Shown: piece by piece, positions 12,336-25,100 of the stretch
Layout of the letters: each line of letters starts with the position of its first letter
Position numbering within the stretch: position 1 is the first letter of the stretch
DNA from: Isoperla grammatica
Taxonomy: Eukaryota; Arthropoda; Insecta; Plecoptera; Perlodidae
Assembly: GCA_945910005.1 (NCBI GenBank)
Contig: OX246748.1
Location: 8,533,363-8,597,362, forward strand
DNA: 64,000 nt
Direction of reading: 5' to 3'
The notes under the pieces: model-generated
The model's input: the letters and a program-made list of their open reading frames with translations, nothing else
The model's database searches: none
Told to the model about the DNA's origin: nothing
Translations under genes and position numbers: made by a program

Positions 12336-12515
12336 ACCGATAGAGATGGAAGAGGCTCTAATTAAGGAGGTCGCCGGTTTGATACTAACCTCTGGCAATC
12401 ATGACTTAAGGTTTTCCGAGGTTTTCCTCAGTCAAAAGGTGAATGATGGAATTGAGTCATATCAAGACACCTGTTGGACAATCCTTTCCAACTATTCATA
12501 GTTCCCACGTGACGT
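12336..12515 (+). mobile_element. tRNA-derived SINE, degenerate
   Basis: Begins ACCGATAGAGATGG but the A box region is deleted; the B-box region reads GGTTTGATACT. Body motifs GAGGTTTTCCTCAGTCA and CCTTTCCAACTATTC are kept. The 3' third is missing. Confidence 0.75.
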
Positions 12516-12959
12516 CACAGCGGCCATGATTTTGACACAAATGATGAGGATCGAATCCTAGATCATTGGCAAATACTATTCAAATTCAATAAATAAGCCT
12601 ACTTTAGATTTTAAAAAGTAAACATAAGTAGGCTAATAAAAAACCTAACAATTATGACACATACCAATTTTATTTAAAAAACACGCTAAATTTTAAAGAA
12701 CTAAGAATTTATGTGTTCTACCACAACAGCCTTCAATTGTTTCTCCATGGCAACGTCAAAGTTTGATCACAAATGTGGCCGCCACGCGCAAAGATGTGAC
12801 TTACGTGCAACCTATGAATTGTGTGCGAGTAGGTACCCAATATGTCACTCAAGTCAAGAAATTCGTACTGACCCAAAATCCAAGGAGGATATATTTTGAA
12901 TACCTCAACCAGACTTGAAACCAAGAGCCATCTGACTCCCCTGATCATAATAATAAGAT

Positions 12960-13140
12960 TTTGACTCCTCGTCTGCGTCCCGGGTGACTCTGCCAGTCGT
13001 AAGAGGCGACGAAACGAAGACCTTCCCTCAACCCCTTGGAATATGTCTTCATACCTGTCCCTTTCCTCTAATCAACCCTTCCCCCAACTCCGATGTCGTT
13101 TGAGTTAACGACCTAGTGCGTCGTAAACACACCAAAGAAT
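12960..13140 (+). mobile_element. LINE 3'-end-like fragment
   Basis: GGGTGACTCTGCCAGTCGTAAG, shortened here to its core GCCAGTCGTAAGAGGCGAC, is followed by a pyrimidine-rich block (CCTGTCCCTTTCCTC) and GTGCGTCGTAAACACACC near the end. Same family as 2780, 6985 and 8020. Confidence 0.5.
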
Positions 13141-13242
13141 TAAGTGTTATTTTGGCAACGATTCTAATCGAGACGATAAGTGAGTATAAAGATGAAAAAA
13201 AACACCATGTGCCTAAATTAGGCTAGCAACTTGAATCGCAGG

Positions 13243-13420
13243 GATTGATTGATTGATTGATTGATCGTCTTTATTAAGACGTGGTTAAGGCCAGTTGGGC
13301 CTTCTCTGCCACCCAACCTTACACAATATGATACAAAGTAAATAACTAAATGAATACAAGTCAAAACATACTAAACTATACCTACAATTTAAACGTTGAT
13401 ACATGCAATCGTGCATTCAT
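13243..13420 (-). mobile_element. LINE 3' end with ATCA tail
   Basis: On the minus strand the sequence reads GGCCCAACTGGCCTTAACC, then ACGTCTTAATAAAGACG and ends in about five ATCA repeats. A polyadenylation-like AATAAA followed by a simple tetranucleotide tail is typical of a non-LTR retrotransposon 3' end. No ORF remains. Confidence 0.5.
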
Positions 13421-13891
13421 CCATCCCACTCACTTTTAGATTCAAATTCACTGTCAACCCTACGTGAGACCCACACTTTCAAAGATTAATTCTATTGGAA
13501 ACACGTTTATTTCATTACATGTTACACATATGCAAATGAAAACAGTATTTTGTTCGAAAACGCAACAGTGTTAATTATAACATTTAATTTCAACACGATC
13601 TTGTTTCCAATCCGTTTAAATTAGATTAACATATTCATTAAGCGAATCACTCAATGTTAAACTGTTATTGCGATTAAACAGTTTGCAATCTCATAAATAT
13701 CGTTTATCAGACAACAATCTAAGTGTTACGAGTCGCCTTCAAATGGTCGCAGCGAATCGAATATAATCTAGGTCGGATTAGAAGAACGATATATAATTGT
13801 GATTCAAGACAGAAGATATTCCGGACGTGCGGAAGGACGAGTTGTCGTCACGGTCAGGTGGAGACACTTTCAGTTTCATCTTCACTTTGTT

Positions 13892-13917
13892 GGGGGGGCG
13901 GGGGGGGGGGGGGGGGC
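13892..13917 (+). repeat. Poly-G tract
   Basis: About 26 bases of G with one C interruption, in the intergenic region upstream of gene C. Confidence 0.9.
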
Positions 13918-13974
13918 ATCTGCATCGCGTGGCTGTTTTGGTTTGACAAGGTAGTGATTATGAGTTTTTATTGT

Positions 13975-14045
13975 TTGACGTGTTAAACGACGTACTCAGC
14001 AGCAAGGTCATATGACGCCGGGGTTGGTTATGTATTTTGATCGCT
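13975..14045 (-). mobile_element. LINE 3'-end-like fragment, short
   Basis: Minus strand reads AACCCCGGCGTCATATGACC then GAGTACGTCGTTTAACACG, the same end motif as the copy at 6985-7110, without the upstream block. Confidence 0.4.
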
Positions 14046-14900
14046 AGTTTTTAGGTCCCGGCTGTTTTCTCTCCCAAATTCCTCCGGAAAATCGTGATCA
14101 GATTTTATCATAGTGTGAAAATGTATTCAAACTCTGGAGAAAGTATATTTTACACAAAATCTGCCTGATTTTTAACATTGCAAAGACGATATAGGTATAA
14201 TCGTGTGGAAATAGCTGCTTGAGTGTTCCTACCCCTAAAAACCTTCAACTTTTAATATGACCCTACTTTATCACATGCAATTACGATGGCATGTAAAATA
14301 CTGATGGCTGAGGGACGGCTAAAATTACCAGCATGTGAAATGTGTAATAAACTTTACTTTACTTTTATTACAATTTCTAAATCACCATATATATCATCGA
14401 ACTTATCTTACGGTTCAAGCCACTATAAATTTGTATATAAGTATTTAAAAATAAGTTATATTGTGGCCAAAATAAATTTATACTAGTAGCTTGAACCGTA
14501 AAATTACTTACATTATCTAATTATCTTCCATGTTTTTGTAATAGAAAACTCGCAATATTTTAATAATATTTGCCATGTCATTCTTTCCTAAAAATCATCT
14601 CAAACTTTTCGACAAATTACACAAACAAACCCAAACGGCCCCTTTCACAAGATCACATCTGTCTCGCCAAATCACCACAGTCACGCCTTCAACTCAACCT
14701 ATCATTTCCTACAGAGTTGGTCCAGTCCAGTCCAGTGGAATTACATTCTATACAATCACATATTTTTAATTGACGTCTTGTATGTTTAATAACTTACGAG
14801 GGGAGGAAGGAATGTATGTCTGCCAATAAGTCGAGGCCTCCGTAATAGTTGGTAAAGCGGTGACCACTCGGCGTAACCGTTTCCCCCTTCGGTTGTGAAT

Positions 14901-14935
14901 ATAAAAGAGTCATGTTGTTGTTGGTTTTCATCACA
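14901..14935 (+). promoter_or_regulatory. Core promoter of cuticular gene C
   Basis: TATAAAAG at 14901-14908 is followed by TCATCA at 14929-14934, a plausible initiator at the usual spacing. The resulting leader of about 55 bases precedes ATG at 14985. Confidence 0.65.
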
Positions 14936-14984
14936 ACTCGAATTAGCTTCAGCAAAGCAACATTTATTACCTAACAGTAACACA

Positions 14985-17900
14985 ATGACTTGCATCAAGG
15001 TAAGACAAGAGTTCACTCGAATATAATATTTTATTTTAATTGTTGTCTTAGAAATATATAGAATTTAAAAATATATTAATATATAAATAAACATATACAA
15101 AATGTATAGAGGTTAAAAAGAAAAATATAAAAAATTCAGTTACAACAATAATCATGGGCTGTTACAACAACATTTTGAATTTGTATACACCAAATATATC
15201 AAAATTATGATATCAAGGCATAAAATATGATTATATTAATACTTGTGTTAATCATAAATACTAAATAAGCTATTTTGTTTAGAAAGCTAATTTTGCTTGG
15301 GAGAATAATAAAAATTAAATCATTTGGGGGGGGGGGGGGGGGGGGGGCGGGAAGGTAACTTGAGAACGTAGACATACATTTTATTGAATACGCATTAAGC
15401 TTTTACAATTTTGAATTTTACTTTACTTTAGACGAAAACAATTTATTTTATTTTAACCATATCAATCACGCTTTAAATTTTTGTTTGAAACTTATATATA
15501 AGTTTTTTTAACTAAACTTAATTGTTTTTATTACAAAAGCGAAACAAATATTTGTATAGAAAACTGTCTTTGTTTTGAAGAATAAAACTTCTTATCAAAC
15601 AGTCATAAGGTATGGGTACAACAACCTGTATTATTTCTCGTGTATAATTTGCAACACCAATAGTCACTCTTACAATTGATAGCAAAGCACTGATCAGATT
15701 CGCTAATTTATACCAGCTAGATAATTATATTGAAATTACATAGTAAACAATCCTATAATTATTTCCGATTACTATAATTTCTATAATTAATAATGAGTAG
15801 GTACGCACGATTGAACACAGCAGTGCAAAATTTAATTAAGGGTGTCCTAAGTGAAAGTGATTATATATTATATAAACGTAGCTAGTATAGTGATTTTACA
15901 AATGGTTATAATAATTGCTAGACTCAAAATAGTCGAAGCGAAAGGTATTATCATGAATTTGAATCTGATAAAACTTTCATTCGATCAAAATGTTAGCGTT
16001 GATTAACTTAGGTGTCTGTTTAAACGGATATAACATATTTTGGAAACATATAATTAAACGCAGATATTGTTTTAATTCTAACGTGCCATTACTGTATGAT
16101 GTGAGTGGTTTTACATGAAATAGATTTGTTTTCGAGTGCACGAAAATGCGTGATTCTTCATTTCACTTCCGGTAGAAAACTCACGCATTGAACCAAACTA
16201 TGATTATAGGAAATATGTTTTGGGTGAAATTTTGATCACCTTCTCTTCTATGTTCCAAACTCTGGCTGTATCACGATTTATTATATAGATGTTCTAATTT
16301 TCCAACTCTCGTAAAATCGTTCTATCATTCTTTCTTGTTGCGATTCCAAGTTACTCCCGTCGCATTTGAAAATCAAAAGGAATAATTTTTTGCGAATTAA
16401 ACCATATTTCCGATGGCTCTAATAGTAATACATCTTCTGTGTACATATTTATATCGCCTACGTTCTATAGCTACTCTAACAACCAAAGTTTAGGGTTCGA
16501 TTTACAATATTTAACATCAAGAATTATACTTAATCTAGCAATATTCCTAAAAATTATTACCATAGTTGAGAAACTGTAAGAATGACGGCCCCCTTCTTAT
16601 CCCCACCACTGCTACCCGACCCCCCTCAACTCCGTGACAACCTAACAAAATGAAATGTGTAACTGAAAATCAGTTTGTTTCAGTTGTTCAGTTTGTTGTT
16701 TCATAGAGTTGAAGGGGGTCGGATAGCAGTGGTGGGGATAAGGAGGGGGCCGTCATTCTTACAGTTTCTCAACTATATCGTTCTTGTGATTGGTAACTTA
16801 TAAGTGCGCAAAGTAACTACATTGACTACGTTGACCCCCCCCCCCCCCTGTATCACCCACTGAAAATCTGCACTATTAGCTGAGAGTGAAAACCTTATAC
16901 GTATTCTTGATTATTTTCCACACAACAATCTTGTAAAAAACACAAATCCATTAAAATAGAAGAAAAAACACCTTTGTTTGAGTATTAATTATGTGGTGTA
17001 AATTAATGTCGTTTGTTTTGGTTCCAGCTCGCCGTTATCTTCGCCATGGCTGTGTCCTGCGCAGTAGCCTACCCTCAATACGGCTACGCCGCGCATGCGC
17101 CCCTCGCCTACGCCCACGCACCTGTCGCCATCGCCCACGCACCTGTCGCCATCGCCCACCACGAACCCTATGTGAGTATAGCACATTCAACAGACAAAAC
17201 AGACAATTCAATTATTTCATTGTTTACCTGAATGAAGTGATATTCTTTGATAGACCACCTTACCTGGTATCCTTCCTCCTTATCCTTATGGAATTTTTTT
17301 TATAATAAAACAAAATGTATTAACTCATGGAGAATTTAGTATTCTATCTTTTGAAACTTTTTTGTTTCAATACATTCATGTTTCCGTTTTTCAAATGTTC
17401 CTATTTAATGAGAAAAATGTGTAGCAACAAAACAAAACGATCTTAATTTTATTATAATTGAGTAACCTTTATAGACAGCTGAATCTATGTCAAATTACAG
17501 AATTTCATTACCATAACTCATTCAAACAATCTGATAATACTTTATTGTAAAAATGTATTTTTAACAAGTCTAAAATAAAATCACAAGTTCTGTATTGCTT
17601 GCCAACTGTGCGTAGGTACATGTCCTATATGATAGATGCCGATCAGTAAAAAGCGATTATAATGTCATTTACAACAAACAGGCCTATAGCTTCTGCGTAA
17701 TCGTTACATAAGTGTTGACCTACTACTTCACTGCAAAAACATACGAGCGAGTTTTTTTTAACAAGAAATAAAAACATCCATATTACAAATGACATAGCCA
17801 ATAGTAAAGCCACTGTTACTTATAGGTGGTTCTTAGAAGCTTGTTTTTCATCGGTAAGGTTAAATAACATTGTACCGTGCTAATTGGTAGGTGGGTGACC

Positions 17901-19881
17901 GTAGGTTGAGATGAGGGTTCGATGATTTCTTAATATTATCTTGGCCAATAGCTTCATGTTATGTTAGAAAGTATATGTGGCTGCAGCACTGAAAAGACTA
18001 TTTTTGTGTTTTAATAAATGTCCTAAAATATGACAAGAAAGTGTAAATTGTACGTAATTTTCTAAAATTAAAAAGTGAGAGACATTTTTTTTTTTTTATC
18101 TGTAAAATTGTCTGACACATCATGCATATATTATTTGCCAACAGCTTCGTAACATGAGGTCTGCACCGTAAAATACGCTGAATTTTGCGATCGAAATAGT
18201 ATGACCGTTGTAACAAAACTTCACCTCATAGTATGCGATAATCAAAGTCTGTATTTCAAGTGCTGTGACTTTAGACGTTCGGATGTGTGCTCCACTAAAG
18301 TCACACCAGCTCGTATAGACATCAAGACTGGTGAACGAGAAAGTGGGTGTTGCGATAGTTGCTCAAGAATACCAACAAAATACTCTCGGGAGAAAAAAAA
18401 GAGTGTCGCGTCTAAAAAGAAAAACATAACATGATAGAAAAAGCTAGAGATGAATAATATACGTCATGAAAAAGTTTTCGCAATACGTATACGCGGTTAC
18501 GTATTACGTTAAGTGTTGCGTTACGTCGTGGCATAATGATTACGTTGTATTGAGTTGATGTTGTATGAGTATGACATTTCACGTTTGTTAAGACAGTCTT
18601 GTAACAAGGATAATCGAGATGGTTAATAATTGAAGCGGTAGACAGAATAACGCAGTATCAACATTTGTGTCCGTAGAATAATATTGTGTGAACTACAGCT
18701 TGTCCATTAATGTACTCTGTATGTTAAAGTATGAACCATACAATTACTTTCATGTTTGATAGTTCTGTTGGTGTCTCTAGAAAAAAAGAAAGAATTGTTT
18801 TCCTTAAAATGTCAACTGTAGTATAAGAAGAAAACATGCTACACGAACTTAAAACGATGATAATTTAATGGGAGAGTATCGAAAAGACGTTATCACTTTT
18901 TTTCATGAAAAAATGCACGTAGATAAACAGTTTTTTATTTATTTTTGTTATCAATTTACGTTGTCCCAATATTGTTGATGTAGTAAGCACAATTCACGAT
19001 TGAGACATACTAACAGTCCTCGAATATTGCTTCCAAACATACGTCCCAAGAAACTAAGTCAGTTACTGTGAGTTACTGCGAAGAACGGCTCATCAGTTGA
19101 AGCTTGTGTTCACCCTAAAGCTGGGAACAATTATTAATGTATTGTTCCTCCCTCCAGGCTCACCCCAAGTACGAGTTCCAATATGGCGTCAAGGATGCCC
19201 ACACCGGAGACATCAAGCAACAGCATGAGGTGAGTTAGATAGAAATTAAGAGACATTAAAAAACAAACCTAGTGCAGATTAAAAGGTCGTATAAAAATAT
19301 GTTCAAACTCAAAAGTAGTTCGATTAATAATTAGTGGAGTAAATATTTCTATGTAATTTTGTTAAATATGGATTATACATACTATTTAATAAGTGGTTTA
19401 AGTAAGATCACTGCATTAAGGGTCAGTATTACAATCAATAAATAAATAGCAAACAAGCTATGTGTACTAATACTTATGGCTTGCTTTAGCTAGTATAGGA
19501 AAAACTATTTGTTCAATTACTAAGAAGATAGCATGAGGCTGTAATGGCTTTTACCATAAAAAAAATTGATTGATTTTGGCAATGCTGTTCATGGCAAATT
19601 AATGGAGGAGAAGTAATAGTGTTAAGAACGTCAACTGAACAAGTGGTTGTACTTATGCCTGTACTAATGCTCAGGTCCGCGACGGAGATGTGGTCAAGGG
19701 ACAATACAGCCTGGTGGAGGCCGACGGTACTCTGCGTACAGTAGACTACACTGCCGACGATCACAACGGTTTCAACGCAGTCGTCACCAAGACCGGACAC
19801 GCAGCGCACCCTGTCGCCGTTCCCGTCAAGCACGTGCAGCCCATCGCCTACGCGCACGCGCCCGTCTACTCTCACTACTAG
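14985..19881 (+). CDS. RR-2 cuticular protein gene C, complete
   Basis: Secreted chitin-binding cuticle protein of 145 residues. Exons are 14985-14999 (MTCIK), 17028-17171, 19158-19229 and 19675-19881, all phase 0 with GT/AG ends. The signal peptide is [19 protein letters not shown], then an AHAPVAIA repeat region with one extra His compared with gene B, the RR-2 domain and the same AHAPVYSHY end. Introns are long (about 2.0, 2.0 and 0.45 kb) and unrelated to those of A and B except within roughly 40 bases of exon 4, so the near-identity of exons 3 and 4 is unlikely to reflect recent duplication alone. The first intron holds a poly-G tract and a TA-flanked MITE. A TATA box lies 84 bases upstream of ATG. 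Confidence 0.94.
15326..15351 (+). repeat. Poly-G tract in intron 1 of gene C
   Basis: About 25 G residues with one C, in otherwise very AT-rich intron sequence. Confidence 0.9.
16565..16773. mobile_element. 209-bp MITE with TA target duplication
   Basis: Terminal inverted repeats of about 65 bp start GTTGAGAAACTGTAAGAATG and are mirrored at the right end with only a few mismatches. TA flanks both ends (16563-16564 and 16774-16775), as in Tc1/mariner-type elements. It lies in intron 1 of gene C and has no coding capacity. Confidence 0.88.
16835..16850 (+). repeat. Poly-C tract
   Basis: A run of about 15 C close downstream of the MITE in intron 1 of gene C. Confidence 0.85.
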
Positions 19882-21490
19882 CGCTAGAGCGGACTCGATC
19901 CGTAGCTACTTCCACATGAACCACCTTAAATTAACAAAATGTCACCTTTCATTATGTCATCACTGAAAATATGCTCGTTAGGCGCGGATAAATACTTACG
20001 TAATTAGATCGGTTGTAATTTTATTGTTTATTGTGTAATTTGATCTGAACTGAACATTATATTTGTAACATCTTTCGAAATGTATGCTTCTATTTTTTTA
20101 ATCAAAGCATATGGTGCCTCCAGCAAGTTTGTTTGGTAACTTTGTGTTTGTTATAAGTTATTACCAATCGAACCCTCAGGGTTATTTGGAATATACCACA
20201 ATAGAATTACACAAAATGATATCACACAAACTAGTTAATTTAGTTGTCACACAAACTAAATAGTTCAGTTTCCATTTCATCTCTCATGTGAAATGTGTCA
20301 AGAAGAGTTTTCGTTGAAACTTAAAATGTTTTGATTTAAAACACCATGACGTACATTAGCTTGACAAATATTTGTTTATCTTTGTCGAGTGCATTTTTTT
20401 AAACTAACGTTTTCAGATCAAAAACTCATATTTTGCATTATGTCTTATCACCACAATCGTGACATGTAATCATTGTATCTGTAATAACCGTATTAAATTA
20501 TTAAATACATAAATTTATATACAAATACAATCAATGTTGTCCAATTTTCTGTACGTGTTCGTTAAATCCTTACTAATTTTCAAGATCACTATGGAATATG
20601 GATACGCATTTTTAGTTCTACATTTCTATGAAAAAAAAAAAATTGAAGGAAATTCTCCAGATTCTTACCCTAGATTTCTACAAAAACTATGTAAAACTCG
20701 TAATAATGATGTAATCTTGGCAAGACATTCCTTTGTTTTGTTTGGCTACTGTATTTCTAAATAAAGCCAATTTCCAAGTCCAAGTCGGAACTGCAACGAG
20801 AGAAAGTGTTTCCAATAAGTGCAACAGTTGTTGTGTGGACTGAATGGTAATGTTGGTAATGTACTCGCGTTTCTGGTGACAAACGAGGTAATCTTCGCCG
20901 CCTTCCTACTTCCCTGATACAACAACACGTGATCGCACGTGTTGCTAAGTAGCATGGAATTTAACTAATTTGGTAATGGTAGCTGCGTTCTAGAATTCAT
21001 CGGATTACTAATCTCACTCAGCCAACAGTAATCTAAGTGTTCCAATATTCATACTGAATGGCTTCTTACATGTTCCAGAACCTATATCCCAAGCTAATCG
21101 GCATTCTCATCCAACTCAACCTTTTCCAACCGAATTTGAATTTGATTGATATTTGGGATTAACTTCTCATATTTTTGCAACTTGGCTAATCGAGAGTTTG
21201 AATTGATTTACGTTTAACTCATGGTTGCGTGTTCGATTCCTTGTATGGCAAAACAATATTATAATTCGAAGAGGTATTCGCTACGCACAGAATGACTAGA
21301 CGATGATTTTTGACAAAGAAATACGCTTTCTTATGAATGTAACCTCCAAATACAAAGTTCCCTCCATCTACGAGGCCAAACAAATCCCACAAGTGTCCCA
21401 TTTATGTCGTGTCATCCAATCCATCATATGACGTCACTGCAGGTAATCTGAGATGACTTCTGAACGCAGCTGTGTGCAACAAGTGTAGTG
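19882..21490. other. Intergenic, no gene recognised
   Basis: 3' flank of gene C followed by AT-rich sequence. The first about 28 bases after the stop match gene A and B flanks, then similarity ends. Short open frames have no recognisable content. Confidence 0.55.
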
Positions 21491-21498
21491 AGATGAGC

Positions 21499-21605
21499 CT
21501 AGTTCAAGGTACTGTGCGGCTGCCGTAGTAGCAGTCTTTCATAGCCTAGCTAGTTCAAGGTCAAGGTTACTACTGTGCGGCCGCCGTAGTAACCGCCTTT
21601 CATTC
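21499..21605 (+). repeat. Two-copy direct repeat, CpG-containing
   Basis: CTAGTTCAAGGT followed by CTGTGCGGCYGCCGTAGTA and a CTTTCAT segment occurs twice in tandem (around 21500-21545 and 21550-21605). A NotI-like GCGGCCGC is in the second. It could be part of a promoter region for the transcript proposed at 22160, but this is inference. Confidence 0.6.
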
Positions 21606-21940
21606 AACAAACTCAAGGTCGTGTGAGATGGATGCCTCTCTCTTCTCATTGATTACCAGCTGTGTACTTATACATTCTTATGTAAAATCGTAGACGCCAA
21701 TTTAGGTGCAAGGCGGGAGATATGCCGCTCTCCACTGAGGCAGAATAAGTGGGGTCCGGCGGGTAGACACCCCTCATATTATCCACCTGCGCGCTACAGG
21801 TTTGCCACGTTTCTACATTCAGTGCAGTATCGGTCATCTCGATCGGCTCCCGGCGTATGGTCAGTCATCGTTGTATAGATTTTGCAACGCAGGAAAGGTC
21901 TGTGGTTGTGGTACCGTTGAGTGAGAAATATAGGTTGAAG

Positions 21941-21972
21941 CGTTGAGTGAGAAATATATTTCTCACTCAACG
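21941..21972. repeat. Perfect 32-bp palindrome
   Basis: CGTTGAGTGAGAAATA followed immediately by its exact reverse complement. A partial direct copy (CCGTTGAGTGAGAAATATAGG) lies at 21914-21934. A second short hairpin, TGATTAAACA..TGTTTAATCA, is at about 22051-22072. Confidence 0.9.
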
Positions 21973-22159
21973 GTTGAAGTTTACGGTTGATAAGTTTTCT
22001 GAGGAGTTAACGCGCGCCTAAGTGCTGCTCTTTGGTAAAATTAGTATCATTGATTAAACAGGTGTTTAATCAATGTTAGTATCCTTTGAAGATTAGATCT
22101 TGCCCTCAAAATGAAGTCTCACTAGCATAATTATATGGAGTGACGTCACATTTTACGAG

Positions 22160-25100
22160 ATGAATCAATCGTCAATCATTAATTATCAATCATTAATCCT
22201 GCGAGCAGCACAACCCGTCACAATAGTCAATAAAACCAAAAAGTCAAAAGTAAATAAAGCGATATACTGGCCGAATGTAGACGAAGGCCTAAGGTTCACC
22301 GTTAAAAGAAGAAGACCAACAAAAATGTCAGACTATTTACTTTCATCCAGTCGAAATCAAGTGAGTGTGTGTGTTTTTAAGGATTTCTTATCATTTAATT
22401 CGATTGAAACTAATCGCTGTGTTTATCTGTGTGATCTAGATTTATGGTAATGCAGTTAAACTGTGCGATGCTGTCAAACTGCTGCCAGACTGCCCAACAT
22501 TCTTCTCGTTGCCGGCAGCCGGTAGACTCCAATCAACACGTGGGTTCCTTGCTTGTGCTATATTTACTTCTGTAGAAGATTAGCCTAGTGCAGGGGTCTG
22601 CGTAAATACCCTAGTTTATGCACTGTGAATACGGATCCTAAATGTCTAATCATGACGAACATATAGCAAATAACCTAACCTTACTCAACCTAACCTAAAA
22701 AAACAAACACAAAATGACAATTAATGTCATAGGTCTAGATTTACTAATTTTATAACACTGACGCTCATATAGACCTCTCACTCGGTCCAAGTCATCTGTA
22801 GGCCTAGGCCTACTAGCTAGTTCGGAATGGACTGAAAAGTCCTTGATAAACACATACTAAACTGAGGCCCTAGACTGAGTACGTAGGTCCGCTGGCAAGA
22901 CGGGATATGGCTCGCCTGATAAACGTAGTCCATGTTCTTCTTTCCAGAGATTTCTAATTTTGTATTGTTTTCATGCTCGTGAAGTGTAGACCTTAATTGT
23001 ACCCTAGTGTGTGTGTGAAGCTACAGTAAGCTAGATATTCTAACCTACAGTATGGAAAATTTGGTTGAATTTCAATCTTCGATTGACACAACTTTAATAC
23101 ATGTAGATGCATACAGACGCAAGCTACTATTTAATAAATGGTACATACATTTGTATTTATAGTCTACCAACTAAACTAAACACTAAAAAAGTTCATGTTC
23201 TTTATTTTATGATCTTTATGTTACTGGTATTGATTTAGTTAAAACCTATACTTGTGATCTTGATTCTTGATTTAGAGTGGAAACATTCCAATGGACATTG
23301 ATACTTAGGCCCGAATGCATAGTCCACACTCAAGCCCTCCTCAACTCAGCCTCTCCTCAGCCTCACCTAGCCACCAATCACAGAGCCGTCCACATGGCAA
23401 TGCCGGTTCGTGATTGGTGGTTGGGCGATGCTGAGGAGAGGCTGAGTTGAGGGAGGCTTGAGTCGGGACTATGCATATGGACCTTAGCCTATCTGGAATG
23501 AGCATTAGAATATATGATTTATATCATTTTTCTTTTCAAGTCATATAGGCTATTTGCAATTGTAGTCCTAGCTGTATTGTGCAAATTTGAAATTTGTTTT
23601 AGGTAAAAAATTATGTTGTAGCTTCATATAAAAATGAGTGTATTGAAGACAAAAGTCAAGTGAATCTAAGAGAAATTAAAAAAAACATTTTCTGGAAGTT
23701 AAGGATGAAAACTGAAAAATGATTGCTAATTTTTATATTTGCTAATTGCCATGTTAATGTATTTACCTGTATTGTGTATCAGATGTCTATGAATGTAATG
23801 AATACTTATCTTTACTTCTTTCAGTCATCTAGATCAGAACTTCATCAATGTCTTTGGGTTCTGCTAGACATCACACTCTGGACAAAAGTCACTTCTGGTG
23901 AGTGTTTATTTTTATTTATTTAATGTCTATGTATTCAGTTATAAGGCTGATTTACAAGGGAAGATAATAAATAGAACTGTGTACACCAATGATAATGACA
24001 AATCATAAAATAGCAAGAATAACACAACAAAACAATCTACTTTACTATAAAAAAGAACAAGAACAACAAAAATGAATTATTTCACGTGAATTCGAAATTA
24101 AAGGCTTCATTTCAAAACAAAATTAGATGAATCTCATTTTATGTTGATAGTTCTTTACTTTAATGTGTTCTTCTTAAAATTTAACGAAAAAGTATGGATA
24201 CGTCCTAAGATAAATTAATTTGACTGCTCAAAACCGTAACTTAGATCAGGGTGTCAAAAGTAATGCGAAAGCTCTGTTTGGATGAAATCGAACCCAGCTG
24301 CATTTTATCTGGCATAAGCAGTAAGCACCCTTCATGTTACTTGTGACTTCATGTGAAACTTCAAATAACCAAAGTGTACATTTATGATGAAAATGTGGCA
24401 TTGTATTTTATGTAGGGATGCACATCGATAAAATAAAAACTATCGATAATCGAAAAGATGACTGCATTATCGATCGATAATATCGAACGATAATAAATTT
24501 ACAAAATTGAAGCAATCTTTTACAGTTTCAGTGATATGTCACCTAATCGAGCACATAACGATATGGCAACATTACTTGGACACATCTGACGTGACACTGC
24601 TGAGAGTATAATCACATTTTACGAGGCCTGAGGCCTAGTATTTTGGCGGTACATATCTTTGAGTATTTCAATACTAGAAAGGTCCGAGAAGAACGAAATC
24701 ATGCTTTAAAAACCCGCTTTTTTTGAAATCAGACCATTCGATAATATTTGTACTATCGATTATCGAAATTTTATTGCATATCGAATATCGAACGATAATA
24801 TCGATTACCGTGTGCATCCCTAATTTTATGTTCAACAAATTTCCACACAGTTCTAAGCTTTAGATCTACCAGTATTATCAATCAATCATTCATTGCAATC
24901 GGCCAGTGTCTTGCAATATAAAATTAGATTCAATAACCAATTTTACATATTTTTTATTGTGGCTTGGTCTACACAGTCTTTTAAAAAAATATATATTGGT
25001 CTTGTCATCTAGAAAAAAATAGTGTACAGTATAAGTGCATGGAAGTTTTTATAACTGAATAGGATAGACATTAAATAAATAAATGCAAGACCAACTAAAA

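Noticed and set aside
22680..22715. Telomere-like TAACC/AACCT repeats
   Set aside because: Only three or four imperfect AACCTAACCT-type units in unique sequence; far too short for a telomeric tract.
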